Below, piece by piece: positions 42,070-49,029 of a stretch of 64,000 nucleotides of DNA; position 1 is the first letter of the stretch; the number at the start of each line of letters is the position of its first letter. Source of the stretch: Peptostreptococcaceae bacterium VA2 (GTDB lineage Bacteria > Bacillota > Clostridia > Peptostreptococcales > Peptostreptococcaceae); NCBI GenBank assembly GCA_000686145.1, contig JMMB01000007.1, forward strand, positions 2,170,001 to 2,234,000. Reading direction: 5' to 3'. Below the pieces are notes generated by a model. It was given only the letters and a program-made list of their open reading frames with translations. It had not been told where the DNA came from and made no database searches. Made by a program: the position numbers and the translations under genes.

Positions 42070-43065
42070 ATGTGTACTGACGTTAAAGTTATAAAAAAAG
42101 AAGTGAATACTTTCTTATTAATTAACTTTGGGCTTATTGCCTTTATATCTATTTTTGTGCTTATTTCTACCACAAAACCAAATAGCGCTGATTTAGTTGG
42201 AAGTTTTGCTGGATTATTTATGTATATTCCTGCTTTTTCGGCGATTGTTGTTCTAAAGAAAATTTCTAATTACAGTTTTCCTCCATCAGTAGATAAATTT
42301 TTCAAGGTTTTTGCTATAGCTACACTTGTAAGAATATTTGTATCTATAATTGAGGTATTTTTTATAGGAAATATTATTATGTCTGCAATAATAGATACAG
42401 CTATATCTTGTTATCTTATCTGTGTTGTTTTTGCAAATAAATTTGACTTTGAAGTACTAAATTTATCTTTAAATAAAAATTTCAAAAAAGTTTTACTTGT
42501 AGTACTAATATTCTTAATAATAACTATAGTTAGCAGCATTCCTGATTTCTTATCTGTTAAAGATAATTCAATAAGTATTATTGGTGGTATTTTTACAATT
42601 TTAATGAGTTTGTTTATTAATATCTTTTTTGGATTTATTTTATTTTTTGGTGAAGAGTTTGGATGGAGGTATTTCTTACAACCTAGACTGCAAAAGCTTT
42701 ATGGCAAAAGATATGGTGTAATAATATTAGGACTTATATGGGGTATTTGGCATCTACCACTTTGCATGACACTTTATAGTCCTAAAACACCAATTTATTG
42801 CATGGTTTTCCATTTAGCATTCTGCACAACTTTAGGGGTATTCTTAGGATATGCTTATATGAAAAGTGAAAATCTTTGGGCTCCTATACTAATACATTTG
42901 GTAAATAATTGTATTTCTATTATATCTAAGGGTGGTTCATATGAGTCTGAATTCACATTAGAATCACTATTGGTATGTATTCTTCTTAATGCTATATTCT
43001 TCTTGCCATTTTTATTTGCTAAAGAATATAAAAAAGTTGATGAAACAGCACCACTTGATATCTAA
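42070..43065 (+). CDS. CPBP (CAAX protease-like) intramembrane metalloprotease
   Basis: 331 residues with eight or so membrane segments. The Abi/CPBP catalytic motifs are EEFGWR (195-200), H228 in WGIWHLP and H276 in LIHLVNN. Such proteins cleave prenylated or membrane peptides in eukaryotes; in bacteria they are linked to bacteriocin processing or self-immunity. AGGGGGG precedes the ATG. It is the intact parent-type copy of the relics at 31554 and 39597, and ends in a strong terminator. Confidence 0.85.
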   Translation: MCTDVKVIKKEVNTFLLINFGLIAFISIFVLISTTKPNSADLVGSFAGLFMYIPAFSAIVVLKKISNYSFPPSVDKFFKVFAIATLVRIFVSIIEVFFIGNIIMSAIIDTAISCYLICVVFANKFDFEVLNLSLNKNFKKVLLVVLIFLIITIVSSIPDFLSVKDNSISIIGGIFTILMSLFINIFFGFILFFGEEFGWRYFLQPRLQKLYGKRYGVIILGLIWGIWHLPLCMTLYSPKTPIYCMVFHLAFCTTLGVFLGYAYMKSENLWAPILIHLVNNCISIISKGGSYESEFTLESLLVCILLNAIFFLPFLFAKEYKKVDETAPLDI

Positions 43066-43070
43066 TATAA

Positions 43071-43109
43071 ATTAAGTAGAGTAATAACATAATGATTACT
43101 CTACTTAAT
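43071..43109 (+). terminator. Terminator after the CPBP gene
   Basis: ATTAAGTAGAGTAAT and ATTACTCTACTTAAT arms form a 15-bp stem. Confidence 0.85.
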
Positions 43110-43127
43110 TTACAATTTAATAAAATA

Positions 43128-43970
43128 TTATATATTAATTTCCATATCATCGTATGCAAATTTTATTCCATCATAGTGATTTTCTAATTCTAAATAATCA
43201 TTGTATGATTTGCCCCACTCCTCTTCTAAATGTGTAATTATCACATCTTCTATATTGTATTTTCTTTTTATATTTTGAATTTCATCCATGGTAAACAAAT
43301 CTTCTCTAAGTGGGTTATTTTCTTTCAAAACAAATCCATCTTTTAAAATATCACCAACAATAGTATTTCCTATTATTAATAGATCTGCATCTTTTAATAT
43401 CTCATCATTAGGGAAAGGTTTCACATCACAAGGAGCATATATAACCTTTTTTTCATTTTCTTCAAATACAAATACTGTTGCATGATTTACTTTTACACAA
43501 CTTATCTTTATTCCATCTATATGTATGAATTTATTTATGACTTTTCTTTTAATTAAATTTCTAGTCTTTTCATAATAATCTAAATAAGAACCAAATACAA
43601 ATTGTATAGAATTCATATCTGACATCACATGTTCCATAGCCAGTACATTTATAGGATTATTGCACTCTTTTCCCTCAGAAACCTCAAGCCAATTTAATCT
43701 AAGCTGCTCAAAAACTCGAATTCCAAGCGTATGATCTGGGTCAACATGGCTAAACAACACGTTGTTAATCTCATTAATATTTGAATAGTTAATTGCGTGT
43801 ACTATATCTTCAGGAGTATCAACCAATAAATTTATATCTTCTAAAAACAAGCTACACCCAAATCTTGAATAAGGCTTCCCCTTAGTCCTTGCTTCCCTAC
43901 AAATTTTACATGTGCATAAGGGCTTAGGAGTTGCAACACAACCACCACTGCCTATTATTTCAAATTTCAT
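43128..43970 (-). CDS. MBL-fold hydrolase (PhnP-like)
   Basis: 280 residues with a metallo-beta-lactamase fold of the PhnP type: an N-terminal cysteine cluster (C12, C19, C21, C24: CVATPKPLCTCKIC) that may bind structural zinc, then the metal motif FSHVDPDHTLG (HxDPDH variant of HxHxDH), VNHATVF, YAPCD and the final THLEE. PhnP acts on cyclic phosphate diesters. The role here is not shown by context. AAGGGGG precedes the ATG. It is monocistronic. Confidence 0.75.
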   Translation of the reverse strand: MKFEIIGSGGCVATPKPLCTCKICREARTKGKPYSRFGCSLFLEDINLLVDTPEDIVHAINYSNINEINNVLFSHVDPDHTLGIRVFEQLRLNWLEVSEGKECNNPINVLAMEHVMSDMNSIQFVFGSYLDYYEKTRNLIKRKVINKFIHIDGIKISCVKVNHATVFVFEENEKKVIYAPCDVKPFPNDEILKDADLLIIGNTIVGDILKDGFVLKENNPLREDLFTMDEIQNIKRKYNIEDVIITHLEEEWGKSYNDYLELENHYDGIKFAYDDMEINI

Positions 43971-44046
43971 ATAAATATATCCCCCTTTTATCCTAAATAT
44001 ATAGCAATTGTGAAAAATAATAAATTATAAGCTTAATAATAATTCA

Positions 44047-44256
44047 TTATTTTTCATCAATAAATTCAAATAAATGTTCGACTGTAGTATCAAAAACTTT
44101 TGCAATATCCATCGCCAATTTTAGAGAAGGATTATATCTCCCATTTTCTAAATGTACAATAGTCTCACGTCTTACACCCACTAATTTTGCCAATTCATTT
44201 TGCTTCATAAGATTTTTTTCTCTATGCTCTTTGATACTTGTTCTTAAGATAGGCAC
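44047..44256 (-). CDS. XRE family regulator of module 3
   Basis: 69 residues: KQNELAKLVGVRRETIVHLENGRYNPS helix-turn-helix (core ELAKLVGVRRETIVHLE), then SLKLAMDIAKVFDTTVEHLFEF. It starts with GTG directly after the TAA of the membrane gene, so translation is coupled. Very similar in layout to the module 2 regulator (15151). It should bind the dyad at 44694-44736. Confidence 0.85.
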   Translation of the reverse strand: MPILRTSIKEHREKNLMKQNELAKLVGVRRETIVHLENGRYNPSLKLAMDIAKVFDTTVEHLFEFIDEK

Positions 44257-44673
44257 TTATTCATATATCCCCTTTCTATCAAAGTATATAAATAAGCTCA
44301 ATCTTAATATTGCTAACAATAATAATATAGTAACAATAACTATTCCAACATCTAAGTTTGATATATCTATATGTTGTGTAAACGGAGTTGCAAAGCATAC
44401 ACCAACTAATCCAAATGAGTATAAAACGAATTTAATTCCTATACTATTAACTTTTGATAATATAGTTTTTGAAGATTCATCAATTATATCATTGAATTTC
44501 TTATTATAAATTGAAAATCCAATCAAAACTATTGTCCAAGCTACTAAGGATACCATCCCAGAACTATTAATTCCAGGCACAAATTTATTAGATAGAACTG
44601 CAATAAAAAAGCATGTAAACAATAAAAATTCAAAAATAAGTTTAGATTTAACACCATATACTGAGTTTGACAT
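44257..44673 (-). CDS. Module 3 membrane protein
   Basis: 138 residues with four membrane segments in two pairs and a central loop (YNKKFNDIIDESSKTIL) like the charged loops of the other two module proteins. AGGAG precedes the ATG. It is the first gene of the two-gene module. The three module membrane proteins share topology and partner type, but their sequences are quite different from each other. Confidence 0.65.
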   Translation of the reverse strand: MSNSVYGVKSKLIFEFLLFTCFFIAVLSNKFVPGINSSGMVSLVAWTIVLIGFSIYNKKFNDIIDESSKTILSKVNSIGIKFVLYSFGLVGVCFATPFTQHIDISNLDVGIVIVTILLLLAILRLSLFIYFDRKGIYE

Positions 44674-44693
44674 ATAAAATCACTCCTTTTAAA

Positions 44694-44736
44694 AAGTTAC
44701 ATATTTATAACACTTCATATTATAAGTATATTACTT
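44694..44736. promoter_or_regulatory. Dyad operator of module 3
   Basis: AAGTTACATATTTATAA and TTATAAGTATATTACTT are inverted half sites (14 of 17 positions match) 9 bp apart, upstream of the module 3 operon. The layout equals that of modules 1 and 2, with a different half-site sequence. Confidence 0.55.
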
Positions 44737-44776
44737 ACTATAATTAAATGGAACTAAAACATTATAAAACATAAAA

Positions 44777-44820
44777 AAAGCACTGATTTGATAGCCTAAG
44801 CCTTCAAATTCAGTGCTTTT
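44777..44820. terminator. Terminator at the module 3 upstream boundary
   Basis: AAAAGCACTGA and TCAGTGCTTTT arms with a loop of about 20 bases, extended by TTTG/CAAA pairs. Confidence 0.7.
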
Positions 44821-45139
44821 CTAAGGAGTAATATTAACTACATCCTTAATCCTCTTTGACTCTTATTAAATATAGTTTGCAAATTAGCTGAAACTCTAAG
44901 CTTTTGGAATTAGACTAAGGCTAATTGCTCTCTAGTAAATAGAGGTTATCTACTAGATATATTATATTTAATATGATATTTTTTCAAATATCTAGCCACC
45001 AGCACTTCAAAAGATACTACCAAAAGGTAAGATATTATCTAGCTTTTAAATAGTAAGTGTTGGTTGATAGTTAACCTTAATTAACTATCTGATTATATAT
45101 TAACCATTACTAAAATTAATATGCATATATTTAAATAAA
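44821..45139. other. Unexplained structured intergenic region
   Basis: About 320 bp with no reading frame of note but many short dyads: GATAGTTAACC...TTAACTATC near 45075-45100, CTCTAGTAAATAGAG near 44931-44945, CTAGTA/TACTAG and two ATCTAGC copies (44989 and 45036). It could hold a small RNA or be decayed sequence; no known riboswitch core was recognised. Confidence 0.3.
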
Positions 45140-45484
45140 TTATTGTTTTTTATAACCTACTATAAACACATCTTTCATTCCTAAGTCTTTTAATTCTTCT
45201 ACTTTTTCTTCTGCGTAAACTTTATTATTATAAGAACCACAAACTACTCTATAAAAAGTCTCACTATCAGTTACTGGTGGCTTTGGATTTTCTGTTGAGT
45301 TTGATACTGGCTTATATTCTACATTTAAATATCTGCATATTCCTTTTGCTATTCCAAGTGCTAATGCATCTTGACTTTGTGTAAGGATTTTAGCATCTCC
45401 TTTGTTATCAATAAAACCTAGCTCTACAAGACATGCTCTCATATCACTGTTTCTTAGTACATAATAATTAGCACTCTTAGTTCC
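45140..45484 (-). pseudogene. 5'-truncated N-acetylmuramoyl-L-alanine amidase with SPOR domain
   Basis: The frame reads from about 45484 as NRGTKSANYYVLRNSDMRACLVELGFIDN, the C-terminal end of an Amidase_3 domain (SANYYVLR and VELGFI are typical; the last contains the catalytic-region glutamate). A proline-rich linker and a SPOR domain (FYRVVCGSYNNKVYAEEKVEEL) follow. The N-terminal two thirds of the catalytic domain and any signal peptide are missing, and the upstream frame belongs to another small gene. It might still be translated from the ATG at 45442, but it cannot be active. Confidence 0.75.
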
Positions 45485-45485
45485 T

Positions 45486-45656
45486 CTATTTACTTTTATA
45501 TTTATATCTACGTATATTCATAATGCATGAAACTGCAAACCCAACTGAAACTCCTAATATTATTTTTCCAGTCATATATACATAGTATTTATTTAATAAA
45601 ATAAATATTATTAATATAGTACAAACTAACAATAATATAGAATACATTCTTTTCAT
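45486..45656 (-). CDS. Small two-segment membrane protein
   Basis: About 56 residues from the ATG of KRMYSILLLV, with two membrane segments (about 4-20 and 27-45) and a basic tail RRYKYKSK. The ribosome site is AGGATGG. It has the topology of the small proteins at 13177 and 48609 but no clear sequence relation. Its stop lies at the broken edge of the amidase relic, so the two genes meet at a deletion junction. Confidence 0.5.
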   Translation of the reverse strand: MKRMYSILLLVCTILIIFILLNKYYVYMTGKIILGVSVGFAVSCIMNIRRYKYKSK

Positions 45657-45910
45657 ATTAATAACCATCCTTCATATATCTCGTGTTTTAACTACTACAA
45701 GACTTAATTTCCTATATATTCAACAATGCTTTTATAATAGCATAAGTTTACATTAATTTTACATAGTCGGACTAAGATGTATGAAAACTGGAATGAAATG
45801 TTATTATACTTTAAATTTAATTTTGCTCATTGTTAAAGGAATCTTAATTAGTAACACTCCTTTTCTATTATTGAAACTCTTCAAACGTATGTTTTGAGTA
45901 TAGTAATTTG

Positions 45911-45939
45911 TTTACTTAAATTTTTACTAAGGCTATAAT
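45911..45939 (+). promoter_or_regulatory. Shared promoter block P2 (lipoprotein fragment copy)
   Basis: TTTACT, 17 bp ending TTACTAAGGC, TATAAT, 67 bp before the start codon at 46006. Confidence 0.6.
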
Positions 45940-46005
45940 TTAAGTACAGTTATATATTGTAAAATAACAAAAATAATTTTTATAATTTATATTAGGAGAG
46001 TAAAG

Positions 46006-46176
46006 ATGAATAAAAAATTAGTAGTTTTATTGTTAATACTATCATTATTAACACTTTCAGGTTGTAGCAATAGTAACATAGATAATAACGATAAAAATAT
46101 TGAGGTTAAGGAATTAACTTTAAAAATTTCTTTAATGATTCATCCTATTTTTTATATTTTGATAATCTTCATCTGA
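46006..46176 (+). pseudogene. Truncated lipoprotein
   Basis: 56 codons with AGGAGAG before the ATG, a full signal peptide and lipobox LSGC (C20), then about 18 residues of a mature region (NSNIDNNDKNIEVKE). After that the frame runs into the end of the opposite-strand gene at 46132. The intact promoter (P2), start and signal with no body indicate loss of the 3' part through a deletion next to 46132-46653. Confidence 0.65.
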
Positions 46177-46653
46177 TTCTACTGGATAAACAAACTCTTT
46201 AGAATTTGTTGCTGTATTACTTGAAGGATTTGTTATTTGGAAACTTGTAGAGCTTATATAAAGTTTACTTTTGTCATGTGTTACATCAAAGTAATATTCA
46301 TATTTACCTCCATCATTTTTATTAGCTGACAACATTGACGAATAGATATCATTATCTGTATGATTTCCATCTTCATCTGGAAATTCATATAAATCTATCG
46401 GAAATAAATAATATTCTTTGTTTTCTATAGTGACCTTTCCATATAATACTTCGCTAAATTTAAGTCTTTGCCAAACAAATCTATCTTTGTATACCTTTCC
46501 ATCTAGTTTAACATCAATTTTTTTTACTTTATTTCCATTCTCATAAACTTGTACATTTTCATATGTATGTTTAAATGTTCTAGGATATATATATAGTATT
46601 ACCCATATTATTATTGCTAGAATTACTATTATGGATTTATGTGATCTTTTCAT
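46132..46653 (-). CDS. Membrane-anchored protein of unknown function
   Basis: 173 residues: one N-terminal membrane segment (about 8-24) and an external, beta-rich domain (KVKKIDVKLDGKVYKDRFVW, YYLFPIDLYEFPDED, KLYISSTSFQI). No family recognised; similar short anchored beta domains occur beside clostridial stress regulators. AGGGGAG precedes the ATG. Its 3' end overlaps the truncated lipoprotein frame on the other strand. Confidence 0.6.
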   Translation of the reverse strand: MKRSHKSIIVILAIIIWVILYIYPRTFKHTYENVQVYENGNKVKKIDVKLDGKVYKDRFVWQRLKFSEVLYGKVTIENKEYYLFPIDLYEFPDEDGNHTDNDIYSSMLSANKNDGGKYEYYFDVTHDKSKLYISSTSFQITNPSSNTATNSKEFVYPVESDEDYQNIKNRMNH

Positions 46654-46770
46654 TTTATTGTTCTCCCCTTATGTTGTTACACATTAGCTTTATATTACCA
46701 TTTTTATTTTTATAAAATCAACCAAATAAACCCTAACTATGCCTAAAAACACATTTTTAATATTATTTCT

Positions 46771-47421
46771 CTAAAATAAAGCTCCTACAAAATCTAAGAT
46801 TGCATGTATCATAATTGGAATTATTAAAGATTTGCTCTTTTTATATATTAAAATAAATAATCCACCAGCTAAAATTCCGCCTCCAAGTTGCGAACAGATG
46901 GCATTAATTGACCCTATAACGGAATAGTTATTTATAATAATTGGAATAAAAGCATGCATAGCACCCCACATCATACCACTAATTATAACTGCTAAATATG
47001 TAGGCAATTCTCTATCTAATGATGTAAATAAGTAACCCCTAAAAATAAGTTCCTCCGAAAAAGATACAACTATCAAATAGTAAAAGCATTTATATATACC
47101 GATTAATGAAAAATCCCCCTTGATAAAAAATATTCCAAAATATATAGCTAATAATACAAAAACAAGCATACTATTATTTTTTGTTATTCCTATACGACTT
47201 AATGATTGTTTTCTTATTAAAGTAATAGATATAATAATAATTACTATAAATAAACTAGTCAAAAAATCATCCAATAACTTTATTGAAACATTTGATGCAG
47301 TAATACTATTAAGTTTAATTAATAAATCATTGTTATATAAGTATTTCGTTATACAAAAGAAATACACCATATACATAGCTATAAAAATTATTGGACTTAC
47401 AATTTTCTTATTTATTTTCAT
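46771..47421 (-). CDS. CPBP (CAAX protease-like) membrane protein
   Basis: 216 residues with about six membrane segments and the motifs E123-E124 in SEELIFRG, H156 in GAMHAF and H206 in IHAILDF. This is a smaller, different CPBP type from the gene at 42070. The likely role is processing of, or protection against, small peptides; unproven. A P2 promoter block is placed about 57 bp upstream of the ATG. Confidence 0.85.
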   Translation of the reverse strand: MKINKKIVSPIIFIAMYMVYFFCITKYLYNNDLLIKLNSITASNVSIKLLDDFLTSLFIVIIIISITLIRKQSLSRIGITKNNSMLVFVLLAIYFGIFFIKGDFSLIGIYKCFYYLIVVSFSEELIFRGYLFTSLDRELPTYLAVIISGMMWGAMHAFIPIIINNYSVIGSINAICSQLGGGILAGGLFILIYKKSKSLIIPIMIHAILDFVGALF

Positions 47422-47477
47422 TTATTCCCCCTGATATTTTTTTCTTGATAATTTAACAACTTCTGTACTTTACTTAA

Positions 47478-47506
47478 ATTATAACCTTTTTAATAATCTA
47501 AGTAAA
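47478..47506 (-). promoter_or_regulatory. Shared promoter block P2 (CPBP copy)
   Basis: On the minus strand TTTACT, 17 bp ending AAAAAGGT, TATAAT. Same layout as the cupin and lipoprotein-fragment promoters. Confidence 0.7.
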
Positions 47507-47576
47507 TCACCTGCTAGCTAAAAACATTTGACTAGTCATCAAGACCATTGTTGTATATGTTATTCTTTCAAAAATT

Positions 47577-47605
47577 AATAACCCCCTTTATATAAAGAGG
47601 TTGTT
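47577..47605. terminator. Hairpin in the CPBP-upstream interval
   Basis: AATAACC-CCTTTA and TAAAG-GGTTGTT arms, T-rich afterwards; orientation unclear because no gene clearly ends here. Confidence 0.45.
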
Positions 47606-47719
47606 GTCTTAACAATAAATTTATTATAAAAAATAATATTTATGCATTAAATGTGTTTTTTTAGAATAGTCCTATAAGTTGCTTTAGTTACTGCTAAAAT
47701 CATAATAGGGGGATATAAA

Positions 47720-47974
47720 ATGCAAAATTACAAAAATTTATTAATGGGTATCGCAAGTGGAATTTCATTAATGATATTAAAAATATTAGGAACAGCAATA
47801 ATATCTGATATTCAGTTTAGAATTTACCCTGAGGAAGTTACAAAAACTGGTTTAATTATATTTAAAACTTTATATGATACCATTACAGTTCTTTCTGTAA
47901 TGGGTATAATAATTACTGCTATATTTTCTTTGATGTTACTAAAAATAACTATTAAATCAGTTTTACAAAAATAA
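47720..47974 (+). CDS. Small membrane protein
   Basis: 84 residues with two membrane segments (about 9-30 and 50-75) and a short basic end. AGGGGG precedes the ATG. No family recognised. It is convergent with the DUF3784-like gene and shares its terminator. Confidence 0.6.
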   Translation: MQNYKNLLMGIASGISLMILKILGTAIISDIQFRIYPEEVTKTGLIIFKTLYDTITVLSVMGIIITAIFSLMLLKITIKSVLQK

Positions 47975-47995
47975 TTTTTTATAAAATCACCCATC

Positions 47996-48028
47996 AAACC
48001 GAGTAATAGTTATTTTATTACTCGGTTT
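47996..48028. terminator. Bidirectional terminator
   Basis: AAACCGAGTAATA and TATTACTCGGTTT-type arms form a 12- to 13-bp stem between convergent genes. Confidence 0.85.
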
Positions 48029-48047
48029 CTCTGTTCAATTAAATATA

Positions 48048-48359
48048 CTAATTTTCTAACTTTGCATATTTATAAATTCTATAGTACGCTCCTAATTCAG
48101 CCGCAAAACAAGATAATATAAGTACAATTGCAATTATATTTTGATAAGTATCTTTTAATACATAATTTACGCCAGAAATTGCTATTAAGCATATCCCTAA
48201 TACCATTAAATGAGAACCCATAATATTAGCAACTTTGTCATTATCATATTTTTTTAAATTTACCCAACTTACAAGGCAACCCATCTTATATTTTATAATT
48301 ATTCCTCCTAGTGCAACACCTAAAATACCTACGATTAGAATTATTAGGCTTAATGCCAT
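48048..48359 (-). CDS. DUF3784-like membrane protein
   Basis: About 103 residues with three membrane segments and the short polar link KYKMGCLVSWVNLKKYDNDKVANIMG (LKKYDNDK part), which resembles DUF3784 proteins. The ATG is preceded by GGGGGG at a spacing of 7. The family is uncharacterised and often lies in accessory regions near small regulators. Monocistronic. Confidence 0.6.
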   Translation of the reverse strand: MALSLIILIVGILGVALGGIIIKYKMGCLVSWVNLKKYDNDKVANIMGSHLMVLGICLIAISGVNYVLKDTYQNIIAIVLILSCFAAELGAYYRIYKYAKLEN

Positions 48360-48487
48360 ATTTACACCCCCCATTAAAAATCAGAATTTACATTCCTATA
48401 TAACTAGATTATAGCTATTTTTAGATAGTCACGCATAACATTATGCTTAAAATACATATATTACTGCATAATATACAGAATGAAAAA

Positions 48488-48507
48488 TAGGAGCACCTAT
48501 GCTCCTA
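48488..48507 (-). terminator. Terminator of the 55-residue gene
   Basis: TAGGAGC and GCTCCTA arms; on the minus strand followed by T5. Confidence 0.65.
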
Positions 48508-48608
48508 TCATTATTTGCAATATATAAAGGCTATAAATTCAAAGATGTTGAAACTTATAATTTAAGATATGTAAAACAAGATAGAGCAATAATTTTTATA
48601 CTATCGCT

Positions 48609-48776
48609 CTATTTAAATTTCATTTTTCTATATAAAATATTTAAAATTACACCACATGTCAATCCTGAAACAATAGATCCAATTGTACTTCTAAACTTTA
48701 AAACATCAAAAACTATAAAAGATACCCCTATACAAACTAAAAGTGCTACAACAACAAAAATAAACTTATTTTTCAT
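48609..48776 (-). CDS. Small membrane protein (55 residues)
   Basis: The ATG at 48776 follows GGGGAG, and the frame gives MKNKFIFVVVALLVCIGVSF, a short link (DVLKFRS) and a second hydrophobic segment (IGSIVSGLTCGVILNIL), ending KMKFK. A terminator hairpin lies at 48488-48507. The combination of ribosome site, two clean membrane segments and terminator makes this a better gene than the overlapping plus-strand frame at 48499-48801. Confidence 0.55.
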   Translation of the reverse strand: MKNKFIFVVVALLVCIGVSFIVFDVLKFRSTIGSIVSGLTCGVILNILYRKMKFK

Positions 48777-48801
48777 ATCTTTTAAATCTCCCCTAATTTA
48801 A

Positions 48802-49029
48802 AACATAGTCTATAACATTTATATTAATTATATATTACCATATTATGGTATTTAGTCAGAACTATTGATATTTTTTTATTTTTATCCTAAATGATAAATT
48901 AAGAATAAGCATCTAATACTATTTATTATACAAATAGTTAAGCAAAATGTAGGGCCTATAAAATTAATTTCTAAACTAGTTCATTATAATAATAAACTTA
49001 GTAGAAAAAATATTATCTATATATTAAAT
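48802..49029. other. Intergenic region
   Basis: AT-rich, with nothing I can identify beyond probable promoters. Confidence 0.3.

Noticed and set aside
48499-48801. 100-codon plus-strand frame
   Set aside because: Its start lies inside a hairpin, there is no ribosome site, and the opposite strand carries a better small membrane gene with a start signal and terminator.
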